Below are positions 9,475 through 18,632 of a DNA stretch of 64,000 nucleotides, in pieces (position 1 is the stretch's first letter; the number at the start of each line of letters is the position of its first letter). The DNA comes from Candidatus Acidiferrales bacterium (GTDB taxonomy: Bacteria; Bacteroidota; Ignavibacteria; Kryptoniales; JAKASW01), in the NCBI GenBank assembly GCA_035515795.1, contig DATJAY010000002.1, positions 1 to 64,000 of the forward strand, written 5' to 3'. A program made the translations under genes and the position numbers. Under the pieces are notes generated by a model. The model was not told the DNA's origin. It saw nothing but the letters and a program-made list of their open reading frames with translations, and made no database searches.

Positions 9475-9854
9475 CGGATTAAATGAGCCTCAGTATGTAC
9501 ATCGGAAAAAAAATTCAACGCTTTAAAAAACTGTCCGCTTCAAGCCTCCATGGTACTATTAATGTATATACTTGATGCCTTAACCGCAATACCTCCCATG
9601 TTACGATGCCGCACGTTCGGTGGATCAGTGACATGGCGGGTGCCCGACTCACTCTCATTATTTTTCCGAAGAAAATCCGTTGAGTATGAATTTTCCACTG
9701 GATCTGCAAAATGTGCGTATGGTCTGCACGTTTTTCCCAAATGGGATTTTCAGCCGATGAAAATAAAATGATTTGACACATATCTTGGCATTCACATTGC
9801 CTTTTGGAAATTGGTAGCACCAGTGAAATCATTCTTATGAGGAAAGTATAAGTT
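9475..9854. other. 380-nt intergenic region, no supported gene
   Basis: This gap between the small minus-strand gene and the plus-strand lipoprotein gene holds overlapping open frames on the minus strand with no recognisable protein character. Near its right end are a sigma-54-like promoter match (9786-9801) and a mini reading frame ATG-AGG-AAA-GTA-TAA (9837-9851), in the same frame as the following gene and closed by TAA just before it. Confidence 0.5.
9786..9801 (+). promoter_or_regulatory. Candidate sigma-54 (-24/-12) promoter
   Basis: The sequence TGGCATTCACATTGCC has GG and GC dinucleotides separated by exactly 10 nt (GG at 9787-9788, GC at 9799-9800), the diagnostic spacing. It differs from the TGGCAC-N5-TTGC consensus at one base. 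It lies about 55 nt before the downstream lipoprotein-like gene. A single match of this type can occur by chance, and no RpoN or enhancer-binding activator gene is in the window. Confidence 0.3.
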
Positions 9855-10283
9855 TTGTCTGTAGCATTTGTGAAGAGTCCCGGATCTTCTGCTTGGGAGA
9901 TTATCTTAGCTTCTATACTTCTTTCCGGATGTACTTCCGTATTAACGACTTCCGTGAAAAAATTTGATGTCACAGGAATCTCTGCGGAAACAAAAGACAA
10001 CGGGTACGTTGTGAAACTCTCAGCAGTGAGGAAAATCGAGAGTGTTGAAGCGTGGATTGGCGATGATAACTGGTTGTACATAACGATTCCCGATACGAGC
10101 GTTGATTTAGATCAGATAGGCAGGCTCCGGAAAAATCCGATAATTGAGAGAATGGAATGCTTCTTTTATCACGCTTCCGTTCAAATCTGTCTCCAGTTGA
10201 AGGAAAAGGTCGAACAACTGGATATCGTTCGTTATCGAGATGAAAACGATGTTTATATTGCGCTTTATAGAATCAAGCAGTGA
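9855..10283 (+). CDS. Putative lipoprotein, AMIN-like fold suspected
   Basis: Protein of up to 142 residues with a lipoprotein-type signal ending ILLSGC. The start is unclear. The frame opens at a TTG (9855), but a GTG at 9870 gives a cleaner signal peptide (MKSPGSSAWEIILASILLSGC). An ATG at 9837 in the same frame is cut off by a TAA after four codons, so the N terminus may have been altered by mutation. The mature part (GYVVKLSAVRKIESVEAWIGDDNWLYI cut into strands, then IIERMECFFYHASVQICLQL) has the alternating-strand pattern of AMIN-like envelope domains. That is a guess from pattern, not a firm match. It is followed at once by a beta-barrel gene. Confidence 0.5.
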   Translation: MSVAFVKSPGSSAWEIILASILLSGCTSVLTTSVKKFDVTGISAETKDNGYVVKLSAVRKIESVEAWIGDDNWLYITIPDTSVDLDQIGRLRKNPIIERMECFFYHASVQICLQLKEKVEQLDIVRYRDENDVYIALYRIKQ

Positions 10284-10330
10284 TTTTAGTAAATGAGACA
10301 GGATAAGATTCATACAAAAAGGAGAGAATC

Positions 10331-10834
10331 ATGAGAAACCTATCGTTTGTAACGGTATTACTGTCGATTATTTCCATCGTTCCAAATATATCTGTTGCAC
10401 AAGGCGCTGGTATCGGCGCTGGACTAATTCTCGGGGCGCCGACAGGAATCAGCGCGAAGTTCTGGACATCGAACATAAACGCAATCGATTTTGCCGTTGG
10501 TTGGTCGGACGACGGCGAGTGGGCGAGATTTGGCAACACATGGTACTATTATGGTCTGCGTTATTTGCACATACATGCCGATTATCTATGGCACAATTAT
10601 ACCGCGATAAAATCGCAGGAGAGATTTCCCCTTTTTTATGGAGTCGGCTTCCACTATGATGATGGACACGGTGCGCCATCTGCATTCGGAATGAGAGGCG
10701 TCATAGGAATCGATTGGATGCCGCGTGCAGTTCCTATTGATGTTTTCGTCGAATTTGCGCCTGTACTTTTCTTGACTCCTGGTACTGGATTAGGTCTCGA
10801 TGCTGGAATCGGTACTCGCTTTTTCTTTCATTAA
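10331..10834 (+). CDS. Small outer-membrane beta-barrel-like protein
   Basis: Exported protein of 167 residues. It has a signal peptide (MRNLSFVTVLLSIISIVPNISVAQ, cleavage about residue 23), then glycine- and aromatic-rich strands: GAGIGAGLILGAPTGISAKF, NAIDFAVGWS, YYGLRYLHIHADYLWHNY, FPLFYGVGFHY, and the last strand GLGLDAGIGTRFFFH ending in Phe-His. This is the look of a small 8-stranded outer-membrane barrel. The start is well supported by AAAGGAGAG 6 nt before the ATG. A strong terminator follows at 10890. It may be co-transcribed with the lipoprotein upstream. The function is unknown. Confidence 0.65.
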   Translation: MRNLSFVTVLLSIISIVPNISVAQGAGIGAGLILGAPTGISAKFWTSNINAIDFAVGWSDDGEWARFGNTWYYYGLRYLHIHADYLWHNYTAIKSQERFPLFYGVGFHYDDGHGAPSAFGMRGVIGIDWMPRAVPIDVFVEFAPVLFLTPGTGLGLDAGIGTRFFFH

Positions 10835-10889
10835 AGCATAATTCAAATCGAAGTTAGATCAGCCCACACCTCAAAATTCACTGAATTTG

Positions 10890-10922
10890 GGGCATTCTTT
10901 GCAGGATGCCCTTTTATTTTTT
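10890..10922 (+). terminator. Rho-independent terminator
   Basis: GGGCATTC (10890-10897) pairs with GGATGCCC (10904-10911) over a 6-nt loop, with one G-T wobble, followed by TTTTATTTTTT. It ends transcription of the small barrel gene. Confidence 0.85.
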
Positions 10923-10984
10923 GAATTTTTCAGTATTTCCTTGCAATTGACCTAAAAAACCTGTTATTTTAAGCAAAATTAGAC

Positions 10985-12085
10985 ATGGCGAAATCGAGAT
11001 TCCTTACCGGCGGAAAAATCATTCCGAAACCGATACCAAAGGGAATAAAAGTCACCGAATTAATTGATGAATACTTTCATGCGTATAATGCAGCGCGTTT
11101 GAAAGAAGCCGCGCAGCTTTTTTCGCAGAAAATGCTTGAACGCGACGTGACAATTGGGATGAGTCTAACGGGGGCACTAACTCCAGCGGGTCTTGGCGGT
11201 TCATGCGTAGTTCCATTAATTAAATCCGGATTCGTCGATTGGATTGTTTCGACGGGCGCCAATCTTTATCACGATACGCATTTCGCGATCGGTCATTCAC
11301 TTCACAAAGGGAGCCCGTTCGTGGATGATCGCGTGCTTCGAGCGGAGGGTGTGATCCGCATTTATGATATTTTATTTGATTATGATGTTTTGCTGACTAC
11401 AGATGAATTCTTTAGACAGTTGATTGCTTTGCCGGAATTTCAAAAGGAAATGAGCACCGCGGAATTTCATTATAGACTCGGCAAATATGTGTCCGCGCGT
11501 GAGAAAGTGCTCAAGATAAAAAATAACTCTGTTCTGGCAACGGCTTACAGGTACGCGGTGCCTGTTTACACTTCGAGTCCCGGCGACAGCTCAATTGGAA
11601 TGAATGTAGCAGCGATGGCTCTCGATGGATATAGATTAAAACTAGATGTTTCGAAAGATGTAAATGAAACCGCTGCCATCGTCTTGAATGCAAAGAGGAC
11701 TGGCGGGAGAAGCGGAGTCTTGATTTTTGGCGGCGGCTCGCCGAAGAACTTCATGCTTCAAACCGAGCCTCAAATTCAAGAAGTCCTCGGAATAAAGGAA
11801 AAGGGGCATGACTTTTTTATTCAGATTACAGACGCGAGGCAAGATACGGGAGGTTTGTCCGGTGCGACTCCTTCGGAGGCGGTAAGCTGGGGGAAGGTAG
11901 ACCCAACCAAACTTCCCGACACGGTAGTAGCTTATGTCGATTCAACTATCGCGATGCCTCTGTTGACCTCATACGCTCTGGCAAAAAGGAAACCGAGAGA
12001 GCCGAAGAGATTGTATCTAAGACTTCCGCTGATGTTGGATGCGCTACGGAAGGAACACATGAAGGCCATTCACAGATCGAAATGA
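10985..12085 (+). CDS. Deoxyhypusine-synthase-like protein
   Basis: A 366-residue NAD-dependent enzyme of the deoxyhypusine/homospermidine synthase family. Landmarks are [13 protein letters not shown] (about 58-70), STGANLYHD (about 89-97), the aminobutyl-acceptor Lys304 within SEAVSWGK, and the NAD-site stretch [10 protein letters not shown]. In eukaryotes and archaea this family transfers an aminobutyl group from spermidine to eIF5A. Bacteria lack eIF5A, and bacterial members are thought to make homospermidine or related polyamines, or are uncharacterised. The stop overlaps the ATG of argJ by 4 nt, so the two are translated together, linking this enzyme to arginine/ornithine metabolism. The family is certain; the substrate is not. 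Confidence 0.88.
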   Translation: MAKSRFLTGGKIIPKPIPKGIKVTELIDEYFHAYNAARLKEAAQLFSQKMLERDVTIGMSLTGALTPAGLGGSCVVPLIKSGFVDWIVSTGANLYHDTHFAIGHSLHKGSPFVDDRVLRAEGVIRIYDILFDYDVLLTTDEFFRQLIALPEFQKEMSTAEFHYRLGKYVSAREKVLKIKNNSVLATAYRYAVPVYTSSPGDSSIGMNVAAMALDGYRLKLDVSKDVNETAAIVLNAKRTGGRSGVLIFGGGSPKNFMLQTEPQIQEVLGIKEKGHDFFIQITDARQDTGGLSGATPSEAVSWGKVDPTKLPDTVVAYVDSTIAMPLLTSYALAKRKPREPKRLYLRLPLMLDALRKEHMKAIHRSK

Positions 12086-13290
12086 ATTTGAATTACGACA
12101 GGTCAGTAACTTTCCCAAACGGATTCTTGGCAAACGGAACAAGTGCCGGCATAAAGGAAAATGGATCGTTAGACCTCGGATTGGTTGTAAGCGAAAATAC
12201 TGCGACCACTGCCGGGGTTTTCACGAAGAATAAATTCACCGCAGCCCCTGTTATTCTATGTGCAAAGAATTTGCTCAAATCAAAGAACAAATGCAGAGCG
12301 ATCATCGTGAACAGCGGCTGTGCAAATGCGCTCACGGGAAAAGCCGGATTGAAATATGCCGAGGCAATTATCTCCGAAATCGCGAAAGAGTTGCATGTCC
12401 CTAAAGCGGAAGTTCTCGTCGCATCGACCGGCGTCATAGGAAAACAACTTCCCGTAGAAAACATAATCGGTAAGGTCCCGGACCTCGTCCGTGGTACAAC
12501 CATAGGCGGAGATTCCGCCTTCTCCCAGAGTATTCTCACCACTGACAAGTTTCCGAAACGCGTCGGAATCGAAGTGACTGTGTCGAAGGATAAGAAATTT
12601 AGGATCGGCGCCGCCGCGAAGGGTGCCGGCATGATACATCCGAACATGGCAACGATGCTCTGTTTCGTTACGACAGATGCCGGAGTTGAAAAGAAAGTGT
12701 TGCAGCGGGCTCTGAACGTATCGGTGGCGAACTCGTTCAATACGATCACGGTCGACGGCGATACGAGCACCAACGACAGCGTTTTCTTGTTGGCGAACGG
12801 TGCGTCCGGAGTCAAGATCAGCAGCGCATCTGAGAAGAAGATATTCGAAGAAGCATTGACCGCTGTGTTGGTTCAGCTTGCCATGATGATCGTGCGGGAC
12901 GGCGAAGGCGCGACGCGGTTCGTGAAGTTAAATATTGAATCGGCGGCGACATTCGAAGATGCAGTTAAAGTGGGAAGGGCGGTCGGAACGTCGCCTCTTG
13001 TGAAGACGGCAATCTTCGGAGGCGATCCGAATTGGGGACGAGTCTTGTCGGCAGTAGGGAATTCCGATGCGAGATTTGATCCGAAAAAAGTTGAGTTGAA
13101 AATCGGCGATGTTTGCGTGTTTCGCAGGAACGAGCCGCAGGAGACTGATCCGGCTAGATTAAGCGATTTGTTTTCAAAGAAAGAAATAGAGATGACGATC
13201 AAACTCAATTCCGGACGTGATTCGGCACAGGTTTATACCTGCGATTTGAGTTATGATTACGTCAAAATAAACGGTGAGTACACCACCTAA
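12082..13290 (+). CDS. argJ: Glutamate N-acetyltransferase/amino-acid acetyltransferase
   Basis: Arginine-biosynthesis enzyme of 402 residues that recycles the acetyl group from N-acetylornithine to glutamate; bifunctional members can also use acetyl-CoA. It is made as a proenzyme that cleaves itself at Ala-Thr within [14 protein letters not shown], with Thr191 becoming the N-terminal nucleophile. That motif is fully intact, as are the family blocks [21 protein letters not shown] and FGGDPNWGR. The C terminus [13 protein letters not shown] is the conserved family ending. It overlaps the deoxyhypusine-synthase-like gene by ATGA. No other arg genes are in the window. Confidence 0.95.
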   Translation: MNLNYDRSVTFPNGFLANGTSAGIKENGSLDLGLVVSENTATTAGVFTKNKFTAAPVILCAKNLLKSKNKCRAIIVNSGCANALTGKAGLKYAEAIISEIAKELHVPKAEVLVASTGVIGKQLPVENIIGKVPDLVRGTTIGGDSAFSQSILTTDKFPKRVGIEVTVSKDKKFRIGAAAKGAGMIHPNMATMLCFVTTDAGVEKKVLQRALNVSVANSFNTITVDGDTSTNDSVFLLANGASGVKISSASEKKIFEEALTAVLVQLAMMIVRDGEGATRFVKLNIESAATFEDAVKVGRAVGTSPLVKTAIFGGDPNWGRVLSAVGNSDARFDPKKVELKIGDVCVFRRNEPQETDPARLSDLFSKKEIEMTIKLNSGRDSAQVYTCDLSYDYVKINGEYTT

Positions 13291-13319
13291 AACAATCAAC
13301 AAACAAAAGGAGCCAAGTT

Positions 13320-13511
13320 ATGGGAAAGTTCGAAGAACTTCAGCAACTCGTGAACAGCTTCGAAGCGGACTTCAGGAAGTTCTATGAGAAGCAAAACAAA
13401 GCTGCAGGAACTCGCGTGCGCAAGAACATGGGTGAGTTAAAGAAGTTTGCCCAGGTAGTTCGCCAGGAAGTCCAGGAGATCAAAACAAAGATGAAAGAAC
13501 AAGGGCAGTAA
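13320..13511 (+). CDS. Histone H1-like DNA-binding protein (Hc1 family)
   Basis: A 63-residue basic, helical protein of the Bacteroidota histone-H1-like (Hc1-related, PF07432) family. Diagnostic segments are LVNSFEADFRKFYEKQNKAA, GTRVRKNMGELKKFAQ and VRQEVQEIKTKM. In this family the protein coats DNA and is abundant in the nucleoid. It starts with ATG preceded by AAAGGAG 6 nt upstream, a strong ribosome site consistent with high expression. It lies 29 nt after argJ but probably has its own transcript as well. A perfect 13-bp hairpin follows. The family supports the Bacteroidota-like placement of the genome. Confidence 0.88.
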   Translation: MGKFEELQQLVNSFEADFRKFYEKQNKAAGTRVRKNMGELKKFAQVVRQEVQEIKTKMKEQGQ

Positions 13512-13524
13512 GTCTTTTTGAGCT

Positions 13525-13557
13525 AACCTTGCGAAGGCTCGGAACCTTCGCAAGGTT
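13525..13557. terminator. Perfect 13-bp hairpin between convergent genes
   Basis: AACCTTGCGAAGG (13525-13537) pairs perfectly with CCTTCGCAAGGTT (13545-13557) over a 7-nt loop. It sits between the convergent histone-H1-like and response-regulator genes and touches the stop codon of the latter. Neither side carries a convincing T-run, so it may act as an RNA 3' end stabiliser or a weak bidirectional terminator. Confidence 0.6.
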
Positions 13558-14252
13558 TAGTGCTGATCTTCTTCTTTCTCGTCGCGCAAGTCGATCATGT
13601 TCAGGTTGTCGATGTAGCTTGTGCTTTGTGGATCCCTAAGTTCCACGAACCTGCGTGTGATTTTTCTCAACCTTTCCGCCGTTTCGGCGATCAATTCTAT
13701 ACCTTTCTCTAATTTGTCGTACTCTTTCAGCTTGATGTATTTTCTCATCATATCCAGCGCCAGGTAAATGACGTTCAGCGGATTATTAATTTCATGGCCG
13801 ACGGTCGCAGCGAGCTCCAGAACGGCCAGCCGTTTAGTCAATTGCTGGATCTCTTTGTAAAGTGATCTCATACGCATTCCGCTTTCGACTCTTGCGAGGA
13901 CTTCCTGGTGCGGAGCCGGTTTCGAAATATAGTCGTCGGCGCCTGCCTGAAGGCCGCGGACCTTGTCGTTAATTTCTCCCTTTGCGGTCAAAAGGATTAT
14001 ATATGTAAATCTCAGCGTTGGGTCGTTCTTGATCCGCATTGCCAATTGCTCACCGTCGACTTCGGGCATCATCCAGTCCAGAATCATCACGTCCGGCATG
14101 AATTCTTTTGCCATCTCGAAAGCTTCCTTGCCGTTTGTGGCTTCTCGCACTTCGTAGCCAGACTTAACCAAGAGCTGATTGAGGATCATCCGTGCGTTGG
14201 CATCGTCGTCGACGATCAAGATTTTTGATCTCAATTCTATTCCTTGGTCCAT
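13557..14252 (-). CDS. Response regulator with HisKA-like tail, no ATPase domain
   Basis: A 231-residue signalling protein. Residues 10-125 form a receiver domain: acidic pair DDD at 15-17, phospho-acceptor Asp59 in MILDWMMP, Thr89 and Lys111 (ISKPAP). Residues 135-205 look like a histidine-kinase dimerisation helix pair with H-box VGHEINNPLNV (His153), but no ATP-binding domain follows. It is translated downstream of a soluble histidine kinase, overlapping it slightly. The ATG at 14252 lacks a ribosome site. A TTG at 14234, two nt after the kinase stop and with AAGGA 6 nt upstream, is an attractive alternative start. It probably acts as a receiver or phosphotransfer partner of the adjacent kinase. 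Confidence 0.8.
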   Translation of the reverse strand: MDQGIELRSKILIVDDDANARMILNQLLVKSGYEVREATNGKEAFEMAKEFMPDVMILDWMMPEVDGEQLAMRIKNDPTLRFTYIILLTAKGEINDKVRGLQAGADDYISKPAPHQEVLARVESGMRMRSLYKEIQQLTKRLAVLELAATVGHEINNPLNVIYLALDMMRKYIKLKEYDKLEKGIELIAETAERLRKITRRFVELRDPQSTSYIDNLNMIDLRDEKEEDQH

Positions 14253-15076
14253 CGTGGTAGTGTGAATTGTACAGTTGTGCCCATCCCGGCGCCTTTGCTT
14301 TCCAGTTTTATTTGTCCGCCCATCATTTCGACCAGATGTTTCGAGATCACCAGGCCAAGCCCGGTTCCACCGTACCTCCGAGTCGCACTTCCGTCAAGCT
14401 GAAGAAACTTCTGGAAAAGTCTGTCCTGCTTTTCTTTCGGAATACCTAATCCCGTGTCCTTGATCGAGAAGCAAAGCGTGTCGTTTTGTGGATCGACCGA
14501 AATCTTTACCGACCCGGCGGAAGTAAACTTGATTGCGTTTCCCACGAGGTTGATCAGAACCTGCTTCAGCTTCCTGAGATCAGCGGAGGCGAAGAGCGGC
14601 GAGCCTTTCATCTCTACTTCCAACCCGAGTCCTTTTTGGTCAGCCTGCAATGAAAACAAGGAACATACTTCGCTGATCAGCTCATCGACATAGACTTTCT
14701 CGATCTGGAGATGAATTTTTCCGGATTCTATTCTGGAAAGATCGAGCAGGTCGTTGATGACGCTCAATAAATGATATGCACTTTCCAGTGCGTTCCGTGT
14801 GAATAACTTAAGCTCATCCTCGCCGTCGTAATATCCTTCGGTGATCAGGGTCAGAAATCCGATTATCGAATTGAGCGGCGTCCGGAGCTCATGAGAAGTG
14901 TTCGCAAGGAACTCGTCTTTGAGTTGATTCACTTCGATAAGATGCTTGTTAAGCTTCTTTATCTCATCGAGCCGCAGCTTGTCCTCCTCGGAAGATCTTT
15001 TACTCTTGCGGGAGTAGACATCAGCGCCATTCGACTTTTTCGTCTCTCGGTAATTACGTGCTTTCTTAGTTCTCAT
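14237..15076 (-). CDS. Soluble sensor histidine kinase
   Basis: A 279-residue histidine kinase with no transmembrane segment and no recognisable sensor domain. Instead there is a basic N terminus (residues 1-30) and a short coiled coil (about 33-55) leading into HisKA with His62 in SHELRTPLNSI. The ATPase domain is complete: N box with Asn180, G1 DTGLGIP at 207-213, F box LFQKF, and G2 GGTGLGL at 236-242. It is therefore an active cytoplasmic kinase that presumably senses through protein partners. The next gene, a receiver with a lone H-box, starts within or just after its stop codon and is the obvious partner. Confidence 0.9.
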   Translation of the reverse strand: MRTKKARNYRETKKSNGADVYSRKSKRSSEEDKLRLDEIKKLNKHLIEVNQLKDEFLANTSHELRTPLNSIIGFLTLITEGYYDGEDELKLFTRNALESAYHLLSVINDLLDLSRIESGKIHLQIEKVYVDELISEVCSLFSLQADQKGLGLEVEMKGSPLFASADLRKLKQVLINLVGNAIKFTSAGSVKISVDPQNDTLCFSIKDTGLGIPKEKQDRLFQKFLQLDGSATRRYGGTGLGLVISKHLVEMMGGQIKLESKGAGMGTTVQFTLPRWTKE

Positions 15077-15207
15077 GAAATCTCTTCGTTTCCGAATGCT
15101 AAGACTCTAATCTACTCTTCGGATGTTCGTGTGCAGACTTTACTCAATTTCAACAATTCTTTGTTGTACTGCATGAATTTCGGGAATTATGCGGCCCGGT
15201 GTTGATA

Positions 15208-18200
15208 TTATTCGGGAATTTTATTGATCATGCGATAATACCTGAGAATTATCTTCTGGTACTCCGGAGGAAAACTCTTCTGGATTAACTTCAGAAGCTC
15301 CTGGTTTTGCTGGTCGTTCTCATTAGATAAGTTAAGCTCGCCGGGGCTTTGACGCACCACGTCTTCTCCGGACTTACTGATGCGCCGGTTGTCATAGTCG
15401 CGCTGGTTGATCGAGCGCGTGGCATCTAACATTCGCGACAATATTCTTTGCTGCCGCTGGATTGTCTCCGGTGTTATGTCCTTGCTTTGCAGATCGTGGA
15501 CGACGTCCTTCATGTCTTTGGATATCTGGTCGAGGTCGCCAAGCATCTTATTCTGCTGGCCCGCCGCCTCCGATTGCTGGGCTTCCTGTGCAAGCTGGGA
15601 AAGAGACTTATGGATCGCATCCTGCTCAACGGCGAGGCGTCCGAGCTCCGCCTGCTGTTCCATGGAGAGCGCGCCGCCCTCACCCAATTTCTGAGTGAGT
15701 GCATTCAATCCTTCCTGCCGGCCTGCAAGCTGCTGAAGCTGCTGCATCAGCGATGGAAAACTCCCCGAGCCCTGTCCGCTCATCATGGACTGGAGCGTGT
15801 TCTGTATCGACATGACCGCCTCGTTCATCGCGCCCATCGCCTTGCTCTGCGGACCGGAAACATTCGGCTGCCCGTTCCTGTCTTCCAGCCCGTTCATCGC
15901 CTGCTGCATCTGCGAGTAAGCCTCGCCGATCTGTCTTCCCATCTGCGGAGTGACTGCAAAACTTTTGTTCGAAAGCTGCAGCATCTGTTGTGCGGTGTAG
16001 TTAAGCTCCTGCATCAATTCATTTTGTTTGTCGGCAAGCACCCTTGTTTCCTCCGGGTTGCCAATCGCCTGTGAGGATTGGTCCCGCAGATCTTCCTGTT
16101 TCTTTGAAATATCGAGAAGGTTCTGCTGGGCTTTTCTCATCGCGTTCAGGGTTTCTCTTTGCTGGTTCTGCAGCATTTCCTTCTGAGCCTCCGAGAGCGT
16201 CTTCTGAAATTCTTTCAATGCGGACTCGACCTGTTGCTGCGAATTCATCGATTGTGTAAATTTTCCCTCTGAAAGCTGCTCGGCGGATTTCTGCATGTTT
16301 TGTTCCGTACCGGACTCGGCCAGTTTCCGATTCGCCTCGTCAACCTTCTGCACCGGCATTTCTTTGGCGAACTCATTCATTCTCCGCTGCAAATCGGAGA
16401 GCGCATCCTTGGTGTCGGAAAGATCGTTCTTGATCGTTTTTTGTTGGGCGGCAAGGTTTTGTTTGTTCGTCTTGCTGGTCGAATCCGATTCTGCGGTCGA
16501 CCTTTGCAAGTTCTGCTGTTGGGCAAGCATCTGCTCGGTTCGCTTCTGAATTTCGTCGAACTTTTGCTCTATCTCAACGCGTTTGATCAGACTCAGAGTC
16601 CTTTCGATGCTTCGCCGAAGCGCTTCTTCATTCACCTGGAAATTCTGCATTGCCTGACGCACCTGGTTCGGATCCAGCGATTGGATCGCCTGCTGAAGTT
16701 TCTTGAGTGCCTCCTCGAACTCCGGCGAGTTTATCTCCTGAAGTGCCTTTTGCAGTTCAAGATATTTTTCGAGAGTCTCGGGCGAGATGATATTGTTTTC
16801 CAGCATCTTCTGCGTCATCGACTGGACTTGATTTCTGATGCTGTCGACGCGCTGCTGAAGCTCCTGAAATTTTTGGAGTGTATTCTGCATTTTCTTCTGT
16901 TCTTCCCAGCTCATCTGCTTCGATGCGGTTTTCATGTCGCGGGAAAGCTTGTCAAGCTCGCTCTTGAGGTTGTTGGAATTGTCTATCGCGTTTTCGGTTT
17001 TCGAGATCAGATCACTGTGCTCGGTATCTGCCGCGGCGAAGACTTCGTTCAGCAACGGAAGTCTGAGCTGGTATTCGGCACTGGCGGTTGCCTTCGGGCC
17101 ATGTACCATGTCGTTGTCGAAGACTTTTGCATGATAGCTGATGACGTCTTCGGGGACAAGGTCCATGGATGTAAGATCCCACGTGTATGCTATCTCCTGC
17201 CCGCCTGCCGATTTTGTCTCAAGCGGTATCTCGACTGAGTGGTAATCCTTGTCGGGCTGAACATATTTCGATTTGGTCAGTTTGTATTCCAAAACAAGCT
17301 TCGTAAATCCATAGTCGTCTCCGATCCTGATTCTCAGCGGAAGCTGCATATCCCTGCTAAGATCGACGTCTTTTCCGGGATAAACAATATCGCATGTCGG
17401 GAATTCATCCTCGACCGCCTGCGCGGTGTATATTATCGGATCGCGGTTCTGCAAGCTATCGGTGTCGAGAAGCCGAAGCGAATAACTCGCGGTCTTGTTT
17501 ACTGTAAATGCTCCGGTTGCGTTCGCTCGGCTCACTACAAGATTTTTCCGGGTCGAATCACCAAGAGAAATCCATGTCGAGTTCAAATCTTTGTTAGCAT
17601 GTAGAGTAACCTCTGCTCGTGTTCCGGTAAGCGCGGTGAAATCTCCAATGTTTTCCTGTAGAGTCTCCGGAGCTTTCCCCGTGTAAGATGGATAGACAAG
17701 AGTGATGTTTAGATTTTGGACGAGAGGAAGATCGACAACTTTTACGGAATATTCCACGGAGCTCTGTTCTCCTGCAGAAACAAAGTATGTCATACTGCTT
17801 CTAACGTTCGGCAGCTGAAAATAATATTTACCAGCGGCGCTCTGCGCTACGTTATGTTTTTCAAACTCCCGCTCATTTTCATATTTTTCGTTGACGATAA
17901 CGTTGGATGGAAGTTTCCTCGCAGTTACCAGTCGGACCTTCGCCTCGATCTTCAACGTGTCACCGCGACAAAGCCGGACATCGCCGGGATAGACTTCGAT
18001 CGAATAGGCGCTGGGAGTATTTTCATATATCCTGACGATTCTCGCAAAGGCATTCGGCATCTGAGCGGGGAAAAGAAGAAAACACAACAATGTCGCAAGG
18101 ATAGAGCCAGCGAAGATAGCATTCGTTTTCTTGTCGATCACGTACTTAAGGGCGGAAGCGACCTTCAAGTGCGATGCTTGCATAAATATCCTGTCGATGT

Positions 18201-18630
18201 AAGCCTGCGCCAGCTCGCTCGAATATAAAGCCGCTGAATCGGGAGCAAGAAGCTCGACGGCGTTTCTCAGCCTGTCTTTGAGCGCTGGGAAAAGATTTCC
18301 GACTTCGAACGCGATGTCTCGTATGTCGTTTCTATCCGGCGATTTGAAATACTTCACCAGATGTGGAATAAAGTATCTCACGGAAACAAACAAGAAGAGA
18401 GCTGCCGCAAGTACAAGGAGGAAAACTTTCCCGATTCGGCCGAAGTCGAAAATAATTTCACACAAACATGAGAACGTTATCGAGAATAACAGGGACGAAA
18501 CCATAAAGATCAACCCGGTAAGAATTCTCGAGACAATCTTCCGTCTGTAAATACTCCGAAGCGAAGCAATCACTTCTTTTTGTGGACCTTTCGCCGAAGA
18601 CCCGGCCTGCGGAAATAGAATGTCTCCCAT
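15208..18630 (-). CDS. DUF4175 family membrane protein with long coiled coil
   Basis: Very large protein, about 1140 residues. The N terminus has three transmembrane helices (about residues 43-65, 74-95 and 172-192), followed by a periplasmic-type beta-rich region (about 200-540). A very long Gln/Glu/Met-rich coiled-coil region (about 560-1080) comes next, and a short conserved end (QKIILRYYRMINKIPE). This is the DUF4175 layout seen in Bacteroidota and Proteobacteria next to DUF4159/MoxR-type genes. The ATG at 18630, two nt after the DUF4159 stop, is chosen over a TTG at 18651 that would overlap it. No enzymatic motif is visible; a structural or scaffolding envelope role is inferred. The repeated Gln-rich heptads make similarity searches prone to false hits. 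Confidence 0.8.
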   Translation of the reverse strand: MGDILFPQAGSSAKGPQKEVIASLRSIYRRKIVSRILTGLIFMVSSLLFSITFSCLCEIIFDFGRIGKVFLLVLAAALFLFVSVRYFIPHLVKYFKSPDRNDIRDIAFEVGNLFPALKDRLRNAVELLAPDSAALYSSELAQAYIDRIFMQASHLKVASALKYVIDKKTNAIFAGSILATLLCFLLFPAQMPNAFARIVRIYENTPSAYSIEVYPGDVRLCRGDTLKIEAKVRLVTARKLPSNVIVNEKYENEREFEKHNVAQSAAGKYYFQLPNVRSSMTYFVSAGEQSSVEYSVKVVDLPLVQNLNITLVYPSYTGKAPETLQENIGDFTALTGTRAEVTLHANKDLNSTWISLGDSTRKNLVVSRANATGAFTVNKTASYSLRLLDTDSLQNRDPIIYTAQAVEDEFPTCDIVYPGKDVDLSRDMQLPLRIRIGDDYGFTKLVLEYKLTKSKYVQPDKDYHSVEIPLETKSAGGQEIAYTWDLTSMDLVPEDVISYHAKVFDNDMVHGPKATASAEYQLRLPLLNEVFAAADTEHSDLISKTENAIDNSNNLKSELDKLSRDMKTASKQMSWEEQKKMQNTLQKFQELQQRVDSIRNQVQSMTQKMLENNIISPETLEKYLELQKALQEINSPEFEEALKKLQQAIQSLDPNQVRQAMQNFQVNEEALRRSIERTLSLIKRVEIEQKFDEIQKRTEQMLAQQQNLQRSTAESDSTSKTNKQNLAAQQKTIKNDLSDTKDALSDLQRRMNEFAKEMPVQKVDEANRKLAESGTEQNMQKSAEQLSEGKFTQSMNSQQQVESALKEFQKTLSEAQKEMLQNQQRETLNAMRKAQQNLLDISKKQEDLRDQSSQAIGNPEETRVLADKQNELMQELNYTAQQMLQLSNKSFAVTPQMGRQIGEAYSQMQQAMNGLEDRNGQPNVSGPQSKAMGAMNEAVMSIQNTLQSMMSGQGSGSFPSLMQQLQQLAGRQEGLNALTQKLGEGGALSMEQQAELGRLAVEQDAIHKSLSQLAQEAQQSEAAGQQNKMLGDLDQISKDMKDVVHDLQSKDITPETIQRQQRILSRMLDATRSINQRDYDNRRISKSGEDVVRQSPGELNLSNENDQQNQELLKLIQKSFPPEYQKIILRYYRMINKIPE

Positions 18631-18632
18631 AT

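Noticed and set aside
9515-10081. Open frame of 188 codons on the minus strand across the 9.5-10 kb gap.
   Set aside because: It overlaps the plus-strand lipoprotein gene and shows no conserved domain-like pattern; it is likely a chance frame.
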